A DNA stretch of 39,420 bases from Lysobacter_F sp035645555 (lineage in GTDB: Bacteria > Pseudomonadota > Gammaproteobacteria > Xanthomonadales > Xanthomonadaceae): positions 1 to 39,420 of the forward strand of contig DASQMI010000077.1 of the NCBI GenBank assembly GCA_035645555.1. Direction: 5' to 3'. Below the pieces are notes generated by a model, which did not search any database, had not been told where the DNA came from, and saw only the letters and a list, made by a program, of their open reading frames with translations. How positions within the stretch are numbered: the first letter of the stretch is position 1; each line of letters begins with the position of its first letter. Shown piece by piece: positions 24,620 to 31,340 of this stretch. The position numbers and the translations under genes were made by a program.

Positions 24620-25504
24620 ATGTCCTGGCTCAAGAAACTCATGCCCACCGGCATTCGCACGCAGTCGGCACCGGTCAAGCGCCGCAGCGTGCCGGAAGGC
24701 CTCTGGGAGAAATGCGACGCCTGCGGGGCCGTGCTGTACCGCAAGGAGCTCGAGGAGAACCTCGAAGTCTGCCCGAAGTGCGCCCACCACATGCCGATCC
24801 GCGCCCGCATCCGGCTGCGCGCGCTGTTCGACGAGGGCCGCTTCGAGGAGATCGCCGCCGAGCTCGGGCCGACCGACATCCTCCGCTTCAAGGACCAGAA
24901 GCGCTATGCCGACCGCATCAAGGCGGCGCAGAAATCCACGGGTGAGCGCGACGCGTTGATCGCCGGCCACGGCCTGCTCAAGGGGCGGCCGCTGGTGGCG
25001 TGTGCGTTCGACTTCGCGTTCATGGGCGGCTCGATGGGTTCGGTGGTGGGCGAGCGCTTCGCCCGCGCCGGCGACGTGGCGCTCGACCGCAACGCCCCGC
25101 TGGTGTGCTTCTCGGCGACCGGCGGCGCGCGCATGCAGGAAAGCCTGTTCTCGCTGATGCAGATGGCCAAGACCTCGGCGGTGATCGGCCGCCTGCGCGC
25201 ACGCGGGCTGCCGTTCGTGTCGGTGATGACGCACCCCACCACCGGCGGCGTGTCGGCGTCGCTCGCGATGCTGGGCGACATCAACCTGGCCGAGCCACAG
25301 GCGCTGATCGGCTTCGCCGGTCCGCGCGTGATCGAGCAGACCGTGCGCGAGACGCTGCCCGACGGCTTCCAGCGCAGCGAATTCCTGCTGGCGCACGGCG
25401 CGATCGACCAGATCTGCGACCGCCGCGAGCTACGCGATCGGCTGGCATCGCTGCTGGCGCTGCTCGCGAAACAGCCGGCGCCGGTCGAGGAGGTGGTGGC
25501 GTGA
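24620..25504 (+). CDS. accD: Acetyl-CoA carboxylase carboxyltransferase subunit beta
   Basis: With AccA it transfers carboxyl from biotin carboxyl carrier protein to acetyl-CoA, the committed step of fatty-acid synthesis. The 294-residue protein has the N-terminal zinc ribbon: C32 and C35 in KCDACGAVLY, C51 and C54 in EVCPKCAHH. The crotonase-like carboxyltransferase domain follows, with GHGLLKGRPLVACAFDFAFMGGSMG, FSATGGARMQESLFSLMQMAKT and HPTTGGVSAS. ATG 24620 follows a TAAACT site. Its stop overlaps the glmM start (GTGA), coupling fatty-acid and cell-wall precursor genes. In many relatives folC follows accD; here glmM does. Confidence 0.96.
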   Translation: MSWLKKLMPTGIRTQSAPVKRRSVPEGLWEKCDACGAVLYRKELEENLEVCPKCAHHMPIRARIRLRALFDEGRFEEIAAELGPTDILRFKDQKRYADRIKAAQKSTGERDALIAGHGLLKGRPLVACAFDFAFMGGSMGSVVGERFARAGDVALDRNAPLVCFSATGGARMQESLFSLMQMAKTSAVIGRLRARGLPFVSVMTHPTTGGVSASLAMLGDINLAEPQALIGFAGPRVIEQTVRETLPDGFQRSEFLLAHGAIDQICDRRELRDRLASLLALLAKQPAPVEEVVA

Positions 25505-26844
25505 GGAAATATTTCGGTACCGACGGCATCCGCGGCCGGGTGGGCGAAGGCCCGATCTCCGCCGACTTCGTGCTACGGCTGGGCAACGCCTATGGCCATG
25601 CGCTGGCGCGCAACGCCTGGCGCAAGCCGCAGGTGGTGATCGGCAAGGACACCCGCATCTCCAACTACATGTTCGAGGCCGCGCTCGAGGCCGGCCTGGT
25701 CGCCGCCGGTGTTGACGTGCAGCTGATGGGGCCAATGCCGACGCCCGCGGTCGCGCACCTGACCCGCTCGCTCCGCGCCGACGGTGGCATCGTGATTTCC
25801 GCCTCGCACAATCCGCACCACGACAACGGCATCAAGTTCTTTTCGGCGCAGGGCGAGAAGCTCGACGACGACATGGAGCTCGCCATCGAGGCGGCGCTTG
25901 ACGCGCCGTTCCGCACAGTGCCGTCCGAGCAGCTCGGCCAGGCGATCCGCACGCGCGATGCGGTCGGCCGCTATGTGGAAGCGTGCAAGAGCTGCGTGCC
26001 GCGGCATTTCGACCTGGGTGGCATGCGCATCGCGATGGACTGCGCGAACGGCGCCAACTACCAGATCGGGCCGCTGGTGTTCCGCGAGCTGGGCGCGCGG
26101 GTGGAGGCGATCGGCGTGGAGCCGAACGGTGTCAACATCAACGACGGCGTCGGTTCGACCCATCCGGAATCGCTGGTCGAACTGGTGCGCAGCAGCGGCG
26201 CGGACCTCGGCATCGCGTTCGACGGCGACGGCGACCGCGTGCTGTTCGTCGACGGCGACGGCAACGTCCGCGATGGCGATGACCTGTTGTACGTGCTCGC
26301 CACCGACTGGCAGCAGAGCGGTCGCCTGGAAGGGCCGGTGGTGGGCACGCTGATGACCAACTACGGGCTGGAACGCGCGCTCGGCGAGCGCGGCATCGGC
26401 TTCGTGCGCGCCAAGGTCGGCGACCGCTACGTGCACCAGCAGCTGCTCGCCAACCGCGGCGTGCTCGGCGGCGAGACCTCCGGGCACCTGCTGTGCCTGG
26501 ACCGCACCAGCACCGGCGATGGCATCGTCAGCGCGCTGCAGGTGCTGGAAGTGCTCAAGCGCCGCGACATCGGCCTTGCCGATGCCTGCGCCGGCTTCCA
26601 GAAGGTGCCGCAGAAGACCGTCAACGTGCGCTACCAGCCCGGCGCCGCGCGCCCGACCGAAGCGCCGGCGGTGCAGGCGGCGCTCGACGAGGCGCAGTCC
26701 GCGGTGCAGGGCCGGGGCCGTGCGTTCCTGCGCCCGTCCGGCACCGAGCCGGTAGTGCGGGTGACCGTCGAGGCCGACGACCCCGCGCTCGTCGACCGCA
26801 CGCTCGAGCGCCTTGCCGACGCGGTCCGCCGCGCCGCCGCCTGA
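25501..26844 (+). CDS. glmM: Phosphoglucosamine mutase
   Basis: Interconverts glucosamine 6-phosphate and glucosamine 1-phosphate on the route to UDP-N-acetylglucosamine for peptidoglycan and lipopolysaccharide. The 447-residue protein starts RKYFGTDGIRGRVGEGPIS as usual. It carries the phosphoserine S102 in GIVISASHNPHHDNGIKFF, the magnesium loop D241, D243 and D245 in AFDGDGDRVLFVD, the sugar-binding GGETSGHLL near 325, and the phosphate-binding RPSGTEPVVRVTVEA near the C-terminus. Translation starts at GTG 25501, overlapping the accD stop by 4 bp; no better start lies nearby. Confidence 0.96.
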   Translation: MRKYFGTDGIRGRVGEGPISADFVLRLGNAYGHALARNAWRKPQVVIGKDTRISNYMFEAALEAGLVAAGVDVQLMGPMPTPAVAHLTRSLRADGGIVISASHNPHHDNGIKFFSAQGEKLDDDMELAIEAALDAPFRTVPSEQLGQAIRTRDAVGRYVEACKSCVPRHFDLGGMRIAMDCANGANYQIGPLVFRELGARVEAIGVEPNGVNINDGVGSTHPESLVELVRSSGADLGIAFDGDGDRVLFVDGDGNVRDGDDLLYVLATDWQQSGRLEGPVVGTLMTNYGLERALGERGIGFVRAKVGDRYVHQQLLANRGVLGGETSGHLLCLDRTSTGDGIVSALQVLEVLKRRDIGLADACAGFQKVPQKTVNVRYQPGAARPTEAPAVQAALDEAQSAVQGRGRAFLRPSGTEPVVRVTVEADDPALVDRTLERLADAVRRAAA

Positions 26845-26903
26845 TCACATCGGGCCGGCGCTCGCACGCCGGCCATGCCACGCCACTCCGAGTCTTTCCG
26901 CCC

Positions 26904-27860
26904 ATGGCCACCGCCCGCATTCCCACCCTCGACATCCGCCGCTTCACCGAACCGGCCAGCCCCGGCGATCGCGAAGCGTTCGTCGCCGAACTCGGCGCGT
27001 GCTACCGCGAGTGGGGCTTCGCCGGCATCCGCGGCCACGGCGTCTCGACCGCGCTGGTGGACCGTGCCTACGACGCCTTCAAGCGCTTCTTCGCGCTGCC
27101 GCAGGACGTGAAGATGCAGTATCACGTGCCCGGCAGCGGCGGCGCGCGTGGCTACACGCCGTTCATGGTCGAGACCGCGAAGGACTCGCAATACCCGGAC
27201 CTCAAGGAGTTCTGGCACATCGGCCGCGAGCTCCCGGACGGCTCGCGGTACCGCGAGGTGATGCCGCCGAATCTGTGGCCGCAGGAAGTGCCGGAGTTCC
27301 GCGAGCTCGGCTACGGGCTGTACGAAGCGCTCGATGCGCTCGGCTCGAAGGTGCTGGCCGCTCTGGCGCTGCACATCGGTCTGCCGGAGAACTTCTTCGC
27401 CGACAAGACCAACCACGGCAACTCGATCCTGCGGCCGATCCATTACCCGCCGATCACCACGCCCGACATCCCGAACGTGCGCGCCGGCGCGCACGAGGAC
27501 ATCAACTTCATCACCCTGCTGGTGGGCGCAAGCGCGGAAGGACTGGAAGTACTGTCGCGCAAGGGCGAGTGGATCCCGTTCACCGCCGACGAGGACACCA
27601 TCGTCGTCAACATCGGCGACATGCTGCAGCGGTTGACCAACCACGTGTACCCGTCGACCACGCATCGCGTGGTCAACCCGCCGGGCGAGAAGGCGCGCCA
27701 GCCGCGCTATTCGGTGCCGTTCTTCCTGCATCCGAACCCGGATTTCGTGATCGACGTGCTGCCCTCGTGCGTGAGCGCGGACAACCCGAGCCGCTATCCG
27801 GAGCCGATCACCGCGCAGGGCTACCTCGAAGAGCGCCTGCGCGAGATCAAGCTCAAGTAA
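26904..27860 (+). CDS. 2-oxoglutarate/Fe(II)-dependent oxygenase, isopenicillin N synthase-like
   Basis: A 318-residue cytoplasmic oxygenase of the isopenicillin N synthase superfamily. The N-terminal DIOX_N part spans about 6-120, with YREWGFAGIRGHGV at 34-47. The double-stranded beta-helix domain carries the iron ligands H197 and D199 (GAHEDINFITLL) and H254 (STTHRVVNP), plus the cosubstrate-binding RYS motif at 268-270. The extra WHIGREL and PNLWPQEVPEFRE segments resemble plant- and fungus-like members. The substrate cannot be read from sequence. It is flanked by glmM (59 bp upstream) and tpiA (99 bp downstream), both central metabolism, with no biosynthetic cluster around it. The start ATG 26904 matches the domain start; the earlier ATG at 26875 is in another frame. 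Confidence 0.88.
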   Translation: MATARIPTLDIRRFTEPASPGDREAFVAELGACYREWGFAGIRGHGVSTALVDRAYDAFKRFFALPQDVKMQYHVPGSGGARGYTPFMVETAKDSQYPDLKEFWHIGRELPDGSRYREVMPPNLWPQEVPEFRELGYGLYEALDALGSKVLAALALHIGLPENFFADKTNHGNSILRPIHYPPITTPDIPNVRAGAHEDINFITLLVGASAEGLEVLSRKGEWIPFTADEDTIVVNIGDMLQRLTNHVYPSTTHRVVNPPGEKARQPRYSVPFFLHPNPDFVIDVLPSCVSADNPSRYPEPITAQGYLEERLREIKLK

Positions 27861-27928
27861 CGCCCGCACAGGCGGGCGGGCGCATGGCGGGCGCAGTGCG
27901 CACGCACGGCCGTGTACTGCGCCCGCGC

Positions 27929-27934
27929 TAGAAT
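27929..27934 (+). promoter_or_regulatory. Putative -10 element (TAGAAT) for tpiA
   Basis: GCTAGAATGCCG lies 25 bp before the tpiA ATG at 27960 and matches five of six consensus positions. No clear -35 box; the 99-bp gap after the oxygenase gene holds nothing else. Confidence 0.45.
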
Positions 27935-27959
27935 GCCGCCCCCGCTTCAGGACCTTCCC

Positions 27960-28712
27960 ATGCGCCGCAAGATCGTCGCCGGAAACTGGAAACTGCACGG
28001 CACCCGCGGTTTCGCCTTCGAGCTGCTCGATGCCATCGTCGCCGAGCAGGCGCCGGAGGGCGTGGACCGGCTCATCCTGCCGCCGCTGCCGTACCTCGCC
28101 GAGCTGGTCGAGCATTACCAGCCGCGCGGGTTGGAGTTCGGTGCGCAGGACGTCAGCGCCAATGAGAAGGGCGCGTTCACCGGCGAGGTGGCGGCGCCGA
28201 TGCTGCTCGACGTCGGTGCGCGCTACGGGCTGGTCGGCCATTCCGAGCGCCGCCAGTACCACGGCGAGAGCAACGAGCTGGTCGCGCGCAAGTTCATCGC
28301 CGCCAAGCGGGCGGGGCTGGTGCCGATCCTGTGCGTCGGCGAGACGCTCGAGGAGCGCGAAGACGGCAAGACCGAGTGGCGGCTGGAGCAGCAGCTCGAG
28401 CCGGTGTTCGAACTCGGCGGCGAGGACGCGTTCGATGGCGCGATCGTCGCTTACGAGCCGGTGTGGGCGATCGGCACCGGCCGCACCGCCACGCCCGAGC
28501 AGGCGCAGGAGGTGCACGCGTTCCTGCGTAGCGAAATCGGAGCACGCGATGCTAGAATTGCGGGCTCGCTGCCGATCCTGTACGGCGGCAGCGTCAAGGC
28601 CGACAACGCGGCCGCGCTGTTCTCGCAGCCGGACGTCGATGGCGGCCTGGTGGGCGGGGCCTCGCTGGTCGCCGCCGACTTCAATGCGATCGTGCGCGCG
28701 GCGGCTGGCTGA
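27960..28712 (+). CDS. tpiA: Triose-phosphate isomerase
   Basis: Interconverts dihydroxyacetone phosphate and glyceraldehyde 3-phosphate in glycolysis and gluconeogenesis. The 250-residue TIM barrel has the catalytic K11 in AGNWKLHG, H94 in LVGHSERRQYHGE and E166 in AYEPVWAIGTGRTATPEQ, and the phosphate-binding LYGGSVKADNAAAL and VGGASL near the end. Start ATG 27960 is preceded by AGGA at a suitable distance and by a TAGAAT site. secG follows after 51 bp. A second TAGAAT site lies within the last part of tpiA and may serve secG. Confidence 0.97.
   Translation: MRRKIVAGNWKLHGTRGFAFELLDAIVAEQAPEGVDRLILPPLPYLAELVEHYQPRGLEFGAQDVSANEKGAFTGEVAAPMLLDVGARYGLVGHSERRQYHGESNELVARKFIAAKRAGLVPILCVGETLEEREDGKTEWRLEQQLEPVFELGGEDAFDGAIVAYEPVWAIGTGRTATPEQAQEVHAFLRSEIGARDARIAGSLPILYGGSVKADNAAALFSQPDVDGGLVGGASLVAADFNAIVRAAAG
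28553..28558 (+). promoter_or_regulatory. Putative internal promoter -10 (TGC-TAGAAT) within tpiA for secG
   Basis: TGCTAGAATTGCGG has an extended -10 and matches the tpiA and greB sites closely. It lies within the tpiA coding region, about 205 bp before the secG ATG, and could make secG and tRNA-Leu partly independent of tpiA. Its codons also encode the tpiA segment DARIAG, so chance is possible. Confidence 0.35.
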
Positions 28713-28763
28713 ACCGCAGGCGCGACGCGCGCGACGCCACGCTGAACCCGAGGCAACACAACG

Positions 28764-29186
28764 ATGATCCTCACGCTGCTCAACGTGCTGTACGTGCTCA
28801 TCGCGATCGCGATGATCGCGCTGATCCTCATGCAGCGCGGCGCGGGCGCGCAGGCCGGCACCGGGTTCGGCGCGGGCGCTTCGGCCACCGTGTTCGGTTC
28901 GCGCGGCGCGTCGAACTTCCTGTCGAAGTCGACCAAGTGGCTGGCGATCCTGTTCTTCGCGATCAGTCTCGGCATGGCGTGGCACGCAAGCCGCCAGGCC
29001 CGGCAAACCGGCGCGGTGCAGGATCTCGGGGTGATGTCGCAGGTGCCGGTGGCGCCCGCGACGCAGACAGCCCCGGCTGCCGGCGGCGCGGTGCCGCAGG
29101 CGCCGGCGGCGGCGCAGCAGCAGGCGCCTGCCTCGGCGGTGCCGCAGGCGCCGGCGCAGCCGCCGGCACCTGCGAACGAGGATTGA
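28764..29186 (+). CDS. secG: Protein translocase subunit SecG
   Basis: Small inner-membrane subunit of the SecYEG translocon. The 140-residue protein has two membrane segments (about 2-22, LTLLNVLYVLIAIAMIALIL, and about 57-75, TKWLAILFFAISLGMAW), with the conserved loop LMQRGAGAQAGTGFGAG and SATVFGSRGASNFLSK between them. The rest is a Pro/Ala/Gln-rich tail, longer than in E. coli. The order tpiA-secG-tRNA-Leu(GAG) followed by nuo occurs in many gammaproteobacteria. ATG 28764 lies 51 bp after tpiA with GAGG upstream. Confidence 0.93.
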   Translation: MILTLLNVLYVLIAIAMIALILMQRGAGAQAGTGFGAGASATVFGSRGASNFLSKSTKWLAILFFAISLGMAWHASRQARQTGAVQDLGVMSQVPVAPATQTAPAAGGAVPQAPAAAQQQAPASAVPQAPAQPPAPANED

Positions 29187-29195
29187 TCCGCGGCT

Positions 29196-29201
29196 ACAAT
29201 A
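29196..29201 (+). promoter_or_regulatory. Putative -10 element (TACAAT) for tRNA-Leu
   Basis: GGCTACAATAGCG begins 9 bp after the secG stop codon and 98 bp before the tRNA-Leu gene begins at 29294. It gives the tRNA a promoter separate from tpiA-secG, with a leader of about 85 nt to be removed. Confidence 0.4.
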
Positions 29202-29293
29202 GCGAGCCGCAAGCATCCGGCCAGGAAGGCGGGATGCGGTCAGCGATGACCGACGAGCCGGACAACCGGAACGCGCAGCAGGATGCTCCCATT

Positions 29294-29378
29294 GCCCAGG
29301 TGGCGGAATTGGTAGACGCACTACCTTGAGGTGGTAGCGACGCAAGTCGTGGGGGTTCGAGTCCCCCCTTGGGCACCA
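29294..29378 (+). tRNA. tRNA-Leu (anticodon GAG)
   Basis: Class II tRNA of 85 nt with encoded CCA. The acceptor GCCCAGG (29294-29300) pairs with CTTGGGC, including one G-U pair; the discriminator is A and CCA ends at 29378. The anticodon stem CTACC/GGTAG (29321-29325, 29333-29337) closes loop TTGAGGT with anticodon GAG at 29328-29330, reading CUC and CUU. The D arm (TGGCGGAATTGGTAGACGCA), the variable arm CGACGCAAGTCG and the T-arm GGGGGTTCGAGTCCCCC are present. Placement just after secG is conserved in gammaproteobacteria. Confidence 0.96.
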
Positions 29379-29403
29379 CACCATTCACGGGGTTTCGAGA
29401 CGG

Positions 29404-29422
29404 CGGCCGCGAGGCCGTTTTT
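29404..29422 (+). terminator. Rho-independent terminator after tRNA-Leu
   Basis: CGGCC (29404-29408) and GGCCG (29413-29417) form a stem with a GCGA tetraloop, followed directly by five T residues. It ends the secG/tRNA-Leu transcript 25 bp after the tRNA. Confidence 0.75.
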
Positions 29423-29429
29423 CGGATCG

Positions 29430-29454
29430 CCGGGCCGGAAGCATCCCGGCCCGG
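29430..29454. repeat. 9-bp inverted repeat in the nuo upstream region
   Basis: CCGGGCCGG (29430-29438) and CCGGCCCGG (29446-29454) are exact reverse complements around the loop AAGCATC. No T-run follows. The whole gap from 29423 to 29668 (246 bp) should hold the nuo promoter, but I see no clear -10 or -35 pair in it. The inverted repeat could be an operator, a second terminator stem or part of an mRNA leader. Confidence 0.4.
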
Positions 29455-29668
29455 TCGCCGGCGGACGCTTCGGGGTCTGCGCGGCACGCGACGTCCCGGG
29501 TCGCAGCGCCCCTGGCGGGGCGCGCGGCGGCGGCGGACGGCAGGCCCGTCTTCCGCGGTCGATGCGGGGCTTCGCCGCTCCACGAGGCGTGCGCCGCAAG
29601 CCAAACGCCACGGCGACGTGGCTTCGCCAACCGGCGCCGCGGCGACGCGGCGCAGCGAGAGAACGCGA

Positions 29669-30025
29669 GTGCTGGCCGAATATCTGCCGACCCTGCTGTT
29701 CCTGATCGTCGCCGGCGCGATCGGCGTCGCCCTTATCGTGTTGGGGCGCTTCCTGGGCCCGCGGCGCCCGACGCCCGAAAAGCTCGCGCCGTACGAGTGC
29801 GGCTTCACCGAGTTCGAGGATGCGCGCATGCAGTTCGACGTGCGCTACTACCTCGTCGCCATCCAATTCATCATTTTCGATCTCGAGATCATCTTCATCG
29901 TGCCGTGGGCCACGGTCTTCCGTGAGCTCGGCCCGGTCGGCCTGGTCGAGATGGGCATCTTCGCCGGCATGCTGCTGCTCGGGTTCGTGTACGTCTGGAA
30001 GAAGGGGGCGCTCGAATGGGAGTGA
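29669..30025 (+). CDS. nuoA: NADH-quinone oxidoreductase subunit A
   Basis: Membrane-arm subunit of proton-pumping complex I in the inner membrane. The 118-residue protein has three hydrophobic segments: YLPTLLFLIVAGAIGVALIVLG (5-26), YLVAIQFIIFDLEIIFIVPW and LVEMGIFAGMLLLGFVYVW. The conserved loop YECGFTEFEDARMQFDVRYY lies between the first two, and IFDLE carries the conserved acidic pair. Translation starts at GTG 29669, which gives the standard LAEYLPTLLFL start. nuoB begins 10 bp before the end of nuoA. It is the first gene of the nuoA-nuoK run. Confidence 0.95.
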   Translation: MLAEYLPTLLFLIVAGAIGVALIVLGRFLGPRRPTPEKLAPYECGFTEFEDARMQFDVRYYLVAIQFIIFDLEIIFIVPWATVFRELGPVGLVEMGIFAGMLLLGFVYVWKKGALEWE

Positions 30026-30603
30026 TCCACTCCGTCGGCGACAAGCTCGCTGGGATGATGAACAACCCGCTGCCGGAAGGGCGGCTGGACGACATCCTGC
30101 GCCCGGAAGGCGACAACCCGGTGCTGCAGCAGGGCTACGTCACCACCAGCATGGACGCGCTGTGGAACTGGGCGCGCACCGGCTCGATGTGGCCGATGAC
30201 GTTCGGCCTGGCGTGCTGCGCGGTGGAGATGATGCATGCCGGCGCCGCGCGCCTGGACCTCGACCGCTACGGCGTCGTGTTCCGTCCCAGCCCGCGCCAG
30301 TCGGACGTGATGATCGTCGCCGGCACCCTGGTCAACAAGATGGCGCCGGCGCTGCGCAAGGTCTACGACCAGATGCCCGACCCGAAGTGGGTGATCTCGA
30401 TGGGCAGCTGCGCCAACGGCGGCGGCTACTACCACTACTCGTACTCGGTGGTGCGCGGCTGCGACCGCGTCGTGCCGGTCGACATCTACGTGCCCGGTTG
30501 CCCGCCCACCGCCGAAGCGCTGGTGTACGGCATCCTGCAGCTGCAGAAGAAGATCCGCCGCGGCACCAACTTCGGGCCGAACCGCCAGGGGCTGCGCGGA
30601 TGA
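30016..30603 (+). CDS. nuoB: NADH-quinone oxidoreductase subunit B
   Basis: Peripheral-arm subunit carrying cluster N2, the last iron-sulfur centre before quinone. The 195-residue protein has the four N2 ligands: the tandem C67-C68 in GLACCAVEMMHAG, C132 in MGSCANGGGYYHYSYSV, and C162 in YVPGCPPTAEAL. FRPSPRQSDVMIVAGT (89-104) is conserved. ATG 30016 gives the usual MGVI start with a 10-bp overlap with nuoA; GTG 30022 is an in-frame alternative with a 4-bp overlap. nuoC begins within its stop codon. Confidence 0.97.
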   Translation: MGVIHSVGDKLAGMMNNPLPEGRLDDILRPEGDNPVLQQGYVTTSMDALWNWARTGSMWPMTFGLACCAVEMMHAGAARLDLDRYGVVFRPSPRQSDVMIVAGTLVNKMAPALRKVYDQMPDPKWVISMGSCANGGGYYHYSYSVVRGCDRVVPVDIYVPGCPPTAEALVYGILQLQKKIRRGTNFGPNRQGLRG

Positions 30604-31340
30604 GCGACGTCGCCCTGTCCTTCGCCGACCAGCTGCGCGCGCGCTTCCCGGAAGGTGCGGTCACCGTCGCCGAGCCGCGCGGGGAGCTCACGCTGGAGCT
30701 GCCGCACACCCACTGGCTGACGGCGGCGCACGCGCTGCGCGACGAGTTCGGTTTCGAGCAGGCGGTCGACCTGTGCGGCGTCGACTACCTCGGCTACGGC
30801 AGCGACGAGTGGGACACCAGCGTGTCCTCGGAAGGCTTCTCGCGCGGGGTCGAAGGACGCGGCCCGGGCCGTTTCGCGTGGGGCCAGCAGCCGACCGCGC
30901 AGCCGCTCGCGCCGGAGCGTCGCTACGCGGTGGTCGCGCACCTGCTGTCGCTGCAGCACAACCGGCGCCTGCGCATCCGCACGTTCGCGCCGGACGACAC
31001 CATGCCGGTGGTGGATTCGCTGATTCCGGTCTGGCGCGGCGTGAACTGGTTCGAGCGCGAGGCGTTCGACCTGTTCGGCATCGTGTTCGTCGGCCATCCG
31101 GACCTGCGCCGCATCCTCACCGACTACGGTTTCGTCGGTCATCCGTTCCGCAAGGACTTCCCGCTGATCGGCAACGTCGAGGTGATCTACGACCCCGAGC
31201 GCCGGCGCGTGGTGTACCAGCCGGTGAGCATCGAGCCGCGCGTGCTGGTGCCGCGGGTGATCCGCGACGACGCGCGCTACCAGACTTCGGTCGGGGAGAG
31301 CACCGCCACCCAGCAGCTGGGTCGCGAGGTCAAGCCATGA
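30600..31340 (+). CDS. nuoC: NADH-quinone oxidoreductase subunit C
   Basis: 30-kDa peripheral-arm subunit that contacts NuoD at the quinone site. The 246-residue protein is separate from NuoD, unlike the fused NuoCD of E. coli. The core is recognised by AVDLCGVDYLGYG (54-66), ERRYAVVAHLLSLQHNRRLR (107-126), and WFEREAFDLFGIVFVGHPDL with RRILTDYGFVGHPFRKDFPL. Between the first two lies an insertion of about 35 residues rich in Gly, Ser and Gln, which I think is common to relatives. It overlaps nuoB and nuoD by 4 bp each (ATGA). Confidence 0.95.
   Translation: MSDVALSFADQLRARFPEGAVTVAEPRGELTLELPHTHWLTAAHALRDEFGFEQAVDLCGVDYLGYGSDEWDTSVSSEGFSRGVEGRGPGRFAWGQQPTAQPLAPERRYAVVAHLLSLQHNRRLRIRTFAPDDTMPVVDSLIPVWRGVNWFEREAFDLFGIVFVGHPDLRRILTDYGFVGHPFRKDFPLIGNVEVIYDPERRRVVYQPVSIEPRVLVPRVIRDDARYQTSVGESTATQQLGREVKP

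Noticed and set aside
26631..29384. Very long minus-strand open frame (917 codons) opposite glmM, the oxygenase, tpiA and secG
   Set aside because: It lies antisense to four well-recognised genes and is Arg/Ala/His-rich low-complexity sequence with no domain; a product of high GC content.
29379..29668. A small protein gene between tRNA-Leu and nuoA
   Set aside because: The open frames there lack ribosome-binding sites and look like GC-rich noise; the one in frame with nuoA only extends it upstream through the terminator.
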